A DNA stretch of 64,000 nt from Allomuricauda sp. TY007 (GTDB lineage: Bacteria; Bacteroidota; Bacteroidia; Flavobacteriales; Flavobacteriaceae). The stretch lies in assembly GCF_010468565.1 (NCBI RefSeq), contig NZ_WUEG01000004.1, positions 1-64,000 of the forward strand, written 5' to 3'. Below are positions 59,305-64,000 of the stretch, one piece after another. Below the pieces are notes generated by a model. It saw only the letters and a program-made list of their open reading frames with translations. It made no database searches and was not told the origin of the DNA. Position 1 is the stretch's first letter; every line of letters begins with the position of its first letter. Both the position numbers and the translations under genes were made by a program.

Positions 59305-59454
59305 CAATCACCTTTTTCATTTCTACTTTAACACAAAAACTCAATTATTTGGATTCCCGTTTTCATGGGAAAGACAATTTCACACCCCTACAATGGCATC
59401 GGGGAATGCTTTTTCAATTAAAAATACTTCTTAACTTGGTGAAAAATTTCTTTT

Positions 59455-60186
59455 ATGAAAAGAAGGGCTTTCATTAAAACTGCTTCTGCATCAGGGCTGG
59501 CCTGCACCATTCCTCCCATTTTACCCAATTTTTATGGTCCGGATTACTCCACGGCCGAGCTCATGGGCAAAGCGGACATTGAACTCTTTGGCGAGGGCAT
59601 CAACCTAAAAGAAGAGGCGTACAAGTCCTTTTTAGAAATGAAAAAAGCGGCCTATTCTGATGGTTTTGATATTAAAATAGTATCCAGTTTCAGGGATTTT
59701 TACCACCAAGAACGCATTTGGGAACGCAAATATCTAAGCTATACCGAAGAAGGTATGGCCCCTTTGGAGGCTATTGACAAGATTATTGAATATTCCACCA
59801 TTCCGGGAACGAGCAGGCACCATTGGGGCACCGACATCGATATTATTGATGGATTCCCCAAAGTATCGGGCGATGTGCTGGATTCCGAAAAATTTGAGGC
59901 GGGCGGTCCTTTCGAAGGACTCAAACTTTGGTTGGACGAAAACTCGACAAAGTACGGGTTCTATCTTGTCTACACCAACAACCCAAGAAGAAGAGGGTTT
60001 AAGTACGAGCCCTGGCATTACAGTTATGCGCCCATATCCATTCCCATGCTAACGGCCTACCGTAAGCTCAACATTTTAAAGTTGATGCAACAAGAAAGGT
60101 TTCTGGGCAAAGAACATTTTACCGCTGGTTTTATAAGAACCTACGTTCAGGACAATATCTTGGACATAAACCCTGTACTGCTATAA
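59455..60186 (+). CDS. M15 family D,D-carboxypeptidase-like protein
   Basis: This 243-aa protein starts MKRRAFIKTASASGLA, a Tat-like signal without a strict twin-arginine consensus. The VanY/DacB-type zinc peptidase motifs follow: IVSSFRDFYHQERIW (about 77-91), SRHHWGTDIDI (about 120-130, zinc His and Asp), and KYEPWHYSY (about 183-191, catalytic Glu and zinc His). It probably trims peptidoglycan stem peptides in the periplasm. It stands alone, 150 bp after the T9SS protein gene. Confidence 0.88.
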   Translation: MKRRAFIKTASASGLACTIPPILPNFYGPDYSTAELMGKADIELFGEGINLKEEAYKSFLEMKKAAYSDGFDIKIVSSFRDFYHQERIWERKYLSYTEEGMAPLEAIDKIIEYSTIPGTSRHHWGTDIDIIDGFPKVSGDVLDSEKFEAGGPFEGLKLWLDENSTKYGFYLVYTNNPRRRGFKYEPWHYSYAPISIPMLTAYRKLNILKLMQQERFLGKEHFTAGFIRTYVQDNILDINPVLL

Positions 60187-60225
60187 CGGTTTTTTTGTAT
60201 CTTCAACTTACCAGTACATTAGCCC

Positions 60226-60996
60226 ATGAGAATCGGAAGAGGAAATTGGAGGATACGCATCCTGATCGGTTTGGCCATTGTTGCTTTTGCGTTTATTCGT
60301 AGGTGCAGCAACCAAGAAGAAAATCCCTATACGGGCAGAACCCAGAACATAGACATGACCACGGAACAGGAGATTGCCATTGGTCTGCAAGCTGCCCCGG
60401 AAATGGCGCAGCAACACGGGGGACTCTATCCGGACGAACGTATGCAGGCTTTGGTGGACGCCGTGGGCAACAAACTGGTGCAAAGTAGTGTGGCCAAGGA
60501 AACCCCTTATCAATACGAATTTCATCTTTTGGCGGACGACCGCACCATCAATGCCTTTGCGCTGCCCGGTGGACAGATTTTTATCACTTATGCCCTGTTC
60601 TCCCAACTCAACGAACCACAACTTGCCGGTGTCTTGGGCCATGAGATCGGCCATGTGATCGGCAGACATTCTGCCGAACGTATTGCCGAAAGCAATTTTT
60701 GGCAAACCTTGGCCACGGGTGCCTCGGTCGGTGGCGATATGGGCGGTTTGGTTGCAGGCATTGGCCAAAACACCCTTTTAACCAATGGTAGGGGCGACGA
60801 ATTGGAGAGTGATGAACTCGGCGTATTATTTATGATAGCGTCCGGGTACGACCCCAATGAGATGATAGAGGTCATGAAAGTATTGAAAGCGGCCGCAGGC
60901 CCCAACAGGGTTCCCGAGTTCCAGAGTACCCACCCCGACCCCGAAAACCGTATTGAAAAGATAAAGGAAGCCATCCAAAAATATTCAGGTCGATAG
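60226..60996 (+). CDS. M48 family zinc metallopeptidase
   Basis: This 256-aa protein has an N-terminal transmembrane or signal segment (about 9-25) and an M48 domain with the zinc motif HEIGHVIGRHSAER (His139, His143), and ESDELGVLFMIASGY supplying the third ligand Glu (about 200). It resembles BepA/LoiP-like periplasmic proteases that act on outer-membrane proteins, which would fit here. The start after R-G-N suggests a signal anchor. It is probably monocistronic. Confidence 0.9.
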   Translation: MRIGRGNWRIRILIGLAIVAFAFIRRCSNQEENPYTGRTQNIDMTTEQEIAIGLQAAPEMAQQHGGLYPDERMQALVDAVGNKLVQSSVAKETPYQYEFHLLADDRTINAFALPGGQIFITYALFSQLNEPQLAGVLGHEIGHVIGRHSAERIAESNFWQTLATGASVGGDMGGLVAGIGQNTLLTNGRGDELESDELGVLFMIASGYDPNEMIEVMKVLKAAAGPNRVPEFQSTHPDPENRIEKIKEAIQKYSGR

Positions 60997-61041
60997 AATT
61001 GGTGGTTTATCGATTAAAAAAGGAGATTGGCTTAATTTCCG

Positions 61042-61049
61042 TACCTTTG
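61042..61049 (+). promoter_or_regulatory. -7 promoter element (TACCTTTG) for the DUF6747 gene
   Basis: TACCTTTG matches TAnnTTTG, 67 bp before the ATG at 61117. The predicted leader is about 62 nt, unusually long here. Confidence 0.55.
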
Positions 61050-61116
61050 GGTAAACAGCCCAAATCCTACTAAGTTTCTCTTAATCTTTTTGTTATGGAA
61101 TAAAAAGAGAGAACAT

Positions 61117-61284
61117 ATGGGAACACTATTACATTTTAAAGACCTCTATTTAGAGGCATTTGACGATTGCAAACCTAGCTTTGTAGTGCTCTTTTTAAAA
61201 GGGTATTCTATATTTTGCGCGGTCATGCTGGTTATGGCCCTATATGCATTTTTGTACCGAGCTTTTACCGGGTTTGAATTTTAA
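61117..61284 (+). CDS. DUF6747 family small membrane protein
   Basis: This 55-aa protein starts MGTLLHFKDLYLEAFDDCKPS and contains one transmembrane helix (GYSIFCAVMLVMALYAFLYR, about 29-48), ending FTGFEF. It matches the DUF6747 pattern common in Flavobacteria. Function unknown. I used ATG 61117, the start of the conserved region, instead of a TTG 27 bp earlier. It has its own promoter and a terminator right behind, so it is a stand-alone transcript of about 320 nt. Confidence 0.88.
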   Translation: MGTLLHFKDLYLEAFDDCKPSFVVLFLKGYSIFCAVMLVMALYAFLYRAFTGFEF

Positions 61285-61333
61285 GTCAAGAGGGCCACAC
61301 TCTTTTGCAAGAACACTAATATATGAAATGAAC

Positions 61334-61366
61334 AAAGGGCCCATCCATTGGATGCGCCCTTTTTCA
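61334..61366 (+). terminator. Intrinsic terminator after the DUF6747 gene
   Basis: AAAGGGCCCATCC (61334-61346) pairs with GGATGCGCCCTTT (61350-61362) with one mismatch and a 3-nt loop, followed by T's. The A-rich left side could also serve the convergent ankyrin gene. Confidence 0.8.
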
Positions 61367-61384
61367 TTGGAATAAACCCCTTTT

Positions 61385-61777
61385 CTATTTTTTCATAGCA
61401 GCTTCCAACACGGCCTGTGCTTCGGTGGCGTTGGACAATTTGGCATATTTCATGGCGGTCATACCACCGTCACATCGTTTTTTAAGGTCTGCGCCATTTG
61501 CAATGAGCACTTTTAAAACTTCAACTTTGTTGTAACGGGCCGCATAATGGATAGGGGCTTTGCCCAAGGATTTTTGGTTGACATCCTCTCCAAGTTCAAT
61601 GAATTTTTTAACCGTCTCAACATCGCCCTGCATTACAGCCTTGCAAAAACTGCTGAGCTCATCCGGGTTTACCATTTCAACGGAGGTTCCAAAATCGTTT
61701 GTTTTGAGTTCGTTGGCAGAAACGCCGCTTAGGGCCAACATTGAAAATGCAGCCACTGTGAAAATTGTTTTTTTCAT
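61385..61777 (-). CDS. Exported ankyrin repeat protein
   Basis: This 130-aa protein has a signal peptide (MKKTIFTVAAFSMLALSGVSA) and two to three ankyrin repeats: AVMQGDVETVKKFIELGEDVN (about 48-68, split as AVMQGDVETVKKF and IELGEDVN), KAPIHYAARYNKVEVLKVLIANG, and GGMTAMKYAKLSNATEAQAVL. Small periplasmic ankyrin proteins usually bind a partner; some protect catalases or link to oxidative stress, but there is no such neighbour. Upstream is a 208-bp AT-rich gap that also holds the pgm promoter. Confidence 0.88.
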   Translation of the reverse strand: MKKTIFTVAAFSMLALSGVSANELKTNDFGTSVEMVNPDELSSFCKAVMQGDVETVKKFIELGEDVNQKSLGKAPIHYAARYNKVEVLKVLIANGADLKKRCDGGMTAMKYAKLSNATEAQAVLEAAMKK

Positions 61778-61960
61778 GATGAATTGTTTTTGATTAATGA
61801 ATTTACTTGTTATAAAAATAGACTCTCGCCAAGCTTGGATGTTACACGATTAACAGTTAAATAACTAAATTTTAACAATTCTTCATTTTTAACATAAAAT
61901 TATTAACAAGTTCATAATTAGAATTTTAGCAAAAAACTAGGGCATCCAAGCAGATCATTT

Positions 61961-61968
61961 TATTTTTG
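61961..61968 (+). promoter_or_regulatory. -7 promoter element (TATTTTTG) for gpmI
   Basis: TATTTTTG matches TAnnTTTG, 17 bp before the gpmI ATG. The remainder of the 208-bp gap is AT-rich with repeated TTAACA-like words and nothing else recognised. Confidence 0.6.
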
Positions 61969-61985
61969 TAATTCAATTTTTCACT

Positions 61986-63503
61986 ATGAACAAAAAGGTT
62001 ATTCTAATGATTTTGGATGGTTGGGGAAAATCTCCAGATCCAAAAGTTTCGGCAATTGAAAAAGCCAACACTCCATTTATTGATTCACTATACACAAAAT
62101 ACCCCAATGCGGATCTGCATACTGACGGAATGAACGTTGGCCTACCCGAGGGACAGATGGGAAACAGTGAGGTAGGACACATGAACCTTGGCGCGGGAAG
62201 AATCGTGTACCAAGATTTGGCCAAGATCAACAAAGCCGTAAAAGAAGATACCTTAAAAAAAGAAAAAGTACTCCAAGATGCTTTTGAATATGCCAAAGCC
62301 AACAATAAACCGGTCCACTTTTTAGGCTTGGTGAGCGATGGCGGGGTGCATAGCCACATCGACCACCTAAAGGCCTTGATCAAAGCTGCCGACGAAAGCG
62401 GCGTGGAAAACGCTTTTGTACACGCTTTTACCGATGGTCGGGATGTAGACCCAAAAAGTGGTAAAGGCTTTTTGGTGGATCTTGATAATTACTGCTCCGA
62501 CAAAAAGACCCAATTGGCCACAGTTATTGGTAGGTATTACGCCATGGACCGTGACAAAAGATGGGAGCGAGTAAAAATGGCTTATGATGTAGTTGTAAAT
62601 GCAGCAGGGGAAAAAACACAGCATATTGGCGAGGCCATGCAAAAAAGTTATGATAACGGTGTTACGGATGAATTCATTAAACCGTTGGTTTTGACCGATG
62701 CCAATAATGAGCCCCTTGCCAAAATCCAAGATGGGGATGTAATCATCTTCTTCAATTTTAGGACAGACCGTGGCCGTGAGCTGACGCAAGCTTTGAGTCA
62801 ACAGGATTTCCATGAACAGAACATGCACAAAATGGATCTGTACTATGTTACCATGACGAATTACGATGATTCATTCAAAGGAATCAAAATCATATTCAAC
62901 AAAGAGAACATAAAAGATACCTTGGGCGAGACCCTTGCCAAAAATGGCAAGAAGCAAATCCGTATTGCCGAAACCGAAAAGTATCCACACGTTACCTTTT
63001 TCTTCAACGGAGGGCGTGAAGAGCCTTTTGATGGTGAAGAGCGTATTCTTTGCCCTTCCCCCAAAGTAGCTACCTACGACCTTCAACCCGAAATGAGCGC
63101 TTACGACATTCGCGATGCCATTATCCCTGAATTAAAGAAAGGAGAAGCGGACTTTGTATGCCTCAACTTTGCCAATCCGGATATGGTTGGGCACACCGGA
63201 GTTATGGAGGCCGCCATAAAAGCCTGTGAAACCGTTGACCAATGTGCCAAAGATGTGATAACCGCTGGCTTGGAAAACGGCTATTCCACCATTGTAATTG
63301 CGGATCATGGAAACTGCGACACCATGATAAACCCAGATGGTAGCCCCAACACAGCACACACCACGAACCCAGTTCCACTTATTTTGGTGGACAAGGATGT
63401 AAAAGAGGTGAAAAGTGGCGTTTTAGGCGATATCGCTCCTACCATTCTTAAATTATTAGGCGTTCCACAACCAGAATTAATGACCCAAAAACCATTGGTG
63501 TAG
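61986..63503 (+). CDS. gpmI: 2,3-bisphosphoglycerate-independent phosphoglycerate mutase
   Basis: This Mn-dependent glycolytic enzyme interconverts 3- and 2-phosphoglycerate. The 505-aa protein has the alkaline-phosphatase-fold metal site VILMILDGWGKSP (4-16), the phospho-serine motif MGNSEVGHMNLGAGR (about 58-72, Ser62), DGGVHSHIDHL (about 118-128), and IVIADHGNCD (about 438-447). The length is typical (about 510). It is followed by map at 45 bp, each with its own -7 element. Confidence 0.97.
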   Translation: MNKKVILMILDGWGKSPDPKVSAIEKANTPFIDSLYTKYPNADLHTDGMNVGLPEGQMGNSEVGHMNLGAGRIVYQDLAKINKAVKEDTLKKEKVLQDAFEYAKANNKPVHFLGLVSDGGVHSHIDHLKALIKAADESGVENAFVHAFTDGRDVDPKSGKGFLVDLDNYCSDKKTQLATVIGRYYAMDRDKRWERVKMAYDVVVNAAGEKTQHIGEAMQKSYDNGVTDEFIKPLVLTDANNEPLAKIQDGDVIIFFNFRTDRGRELTQALSQQDFHEQNMHKMDLYYVTMTNYDDSFKGIKIIFNKENIKDTLGETLAKNGKKQIRIAETEKYPHVTFFFNGGREEPFDGEERILCPSPKVATYDLQPEMSAYDIRDAIIPELKKGEADFVCLNFANPDMVGHTGVMEAAIKACETVDQCAKDVITAGLENGYSTIVIADHGNCDTMINPDGSPNTAHTTNPVPLILVDKDVKEVKSGVLGDIAPTILKLLGVPQPELMTQKPLV

Positions 63504-63535
63504 ACAAACATTCCTTAAAATCCCCAGAATCAATT

Positions 63536-63543
63536 TATCTTTG
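63536..63543 (+). promoter_or_regulatory. -7 promoter element (TATCTTTG) 5 bp from the map ATG
   Basis: TATCTTTG matches TAnnTTTG. Transcription should start about at the ATG at 63549, so the map mRNA is probably leaderless. Confidence 0.6.
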
Positions 63544-63548
63544 CGGCT

Positions 63549-64000
63549 ATGATTCAAGTAAAAACAGCTGAAGAAATTGAGTTGATGCGCGAGAGTGCTT
63601 TGGTAGTATCCAAAACTTTGGGCCTATTGGCCAAGGAAATAAAGCCCGGTGCCAATCCATTAAAACTGGATAAAATGGCTGAAGAATTTATTCGGGAACA
63701 GGGAGCCGTACCTGGCTTTTTGGGCATGTACGACTTTCCAAACACCTTAAACTGGAGTCCAAATGCCCAAGTGGTGCATGGCATACCGGGTACTGAACCC
63801 TTAAAGGAAGGCGACATTGTTTCCGTGGATTGTGGAGCCGTTAAAAATGGTTTCCACGGAGACCATGCCTATACTTTTGAAGTGGGTGAAGTTGCGGAAG
63901 AAACCAAAAAACTGCTCAAAGTCACCAAAGAATCGCTTTACATAGGCATAAGGGAGTTTAAACTGGGTAACCGCGTAGGTGATGTTGGCTATGCCATTCA
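63549..64000 (+). CDS. map: Type I methionine aminopeptidase, cut by the window end
   Basis: This enzyme removes the initiator methionine from nascent proteins. The first 150 codons are visible: MIQVKTAEEIELMRESALVV, the NTLNWSPNAQVVHGIPG segment (about 63-79, catalytic His), and VSVDCGAVKNGFHGDHAYTF (about 93-112), which holds the first metal-binding Asp residues. The rest runs beyond base 64000. The gene is partial only because of the window end. Confidence 0.95.
   Translation, partial: MIQVKTAEEIELMRESALVVSKTLGLLAKEIKPGANPLKLDKMAEEFIREQGAVPGFLGMYDFPNTLNWSPNAQVVHGIPGTEPLKEGDIVSVDCGAVKNGFHGDHAYTFEVGEVAEETKKLLKVTKESLYIGIREFKLGNRVGDVGYAI

Noticed and set aside
1..64000. tRNA, rRNA or riboswitch
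   Set aside because: I looked through the longer gaps for cloverleaf or conserved riboswitch cores and found none. A covariance-model search would be needed to be sure.

Overview
The window looks like a chromosomal segment of a marine Flavobacteriaceae (Bacteroidota). A Muricauda/Allomuricauda-like genome is my best guess, not an identification. The evidence is a type B T9SS sorting domain protein, DUF6747, DUF6702 and DUF1573 family proteins, kynurenine pathway enzymes, SusC/D-style carboxypeptidase regulatory domains, no Shine-Dalgarno-like sequences ahead of genes, and many copies of the Bacteroidota -7 promoter motif TAnnTTTG just upstream of starts. I found no rRNA, tRNA, CRISPR array, IS transposase or prophage genes. 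About 65 protein genes fill the window densely.

Layout. 1-6.1 kb: a minus-strand block with a uracil-DNA glycosylase-like protein, PEP carboxylase, YaaA, an RluA-family pseudouridine synthase and a PASTA protein. 6.1-10.0 kb: Ddl, CoaD, then a PAS histidine kinase overlapping a single-domain response regulator. 10.1-14.3 kb: M14 peptidase, Nudix hydrolase, PyrE, an SRPBCC protein and BirA, with several tail-to-tail overlaps. 14.3-19.1 kb: the rsfS-ftsH-LUD-cdsA-psd-ACBP series, which joins ribosome silencing, membrane proteolysis and phospholipid synthesis. 19.1-26.4 kb, minus strand: an AGMO-like sterol desaturase family protein, a nucleotidyltransferase, a GHMP kinase, a GH109-type Gfo/Idh/MocA protein and ValS. 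The three middle genes are packed like an unassigned sugar pathway.

26.5-40.3 kb: DUF1573 protein, aspartyl protease-PDZ protein, aminotransferase-MurB, an ECF sigma/anti-sigma pair, a small Cys-rich membrane protein, a second ECF sigma factor, LipA, GAPDH, a TPR hybrid histidine kinase, LpxK, a Nif3-like protein and a coiled-coil protein whose zinc ribbon has lost its cysteines. 40.3-50.5 kb: a MITE/REP-like palindromic element, kynurenine monooxygenase, a ClpP paralogue, an ECF sigma/63-aa protein/MscS operon, a lipoprotein, an AT-rich CPBP-like gene, an MFS transporter, kynureninase, GNAT, O-methyltransferase, PAP2 and TatA. 50.5-61.8 kb is the accessory surface/envelope region: M1 peptidase and DUF6702 protein, a 521-bp non-coding tract of short repeats, two paired CarboxypepD_reg proteins, an 819-aa fibre-like repeat protein followed by a T9SS type B protein, M15 and M48 peptidases, DUF6747 and an ankyrin protein. 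62-64 kb: GpmI and the start of Map.

Start choice. In five places an in-frame TTG that would extend a gene is exactly the end of a TAnnTTTG promoter motif (10058, 32347, 35128, 55648, and 48390 on the minus strand). There I chose the next downstream start, which usually also gives a sensible signal peptide. The most interesting items are the fibre-like repeat protein with its T9SS partner, the repeat-rich region upstream of the DUF6702/M1 genes, the GH109-GHMP-nucleotidyltransferase cluster, the sigma/63-aa/MscS operon and the promoter/false-start pattern.
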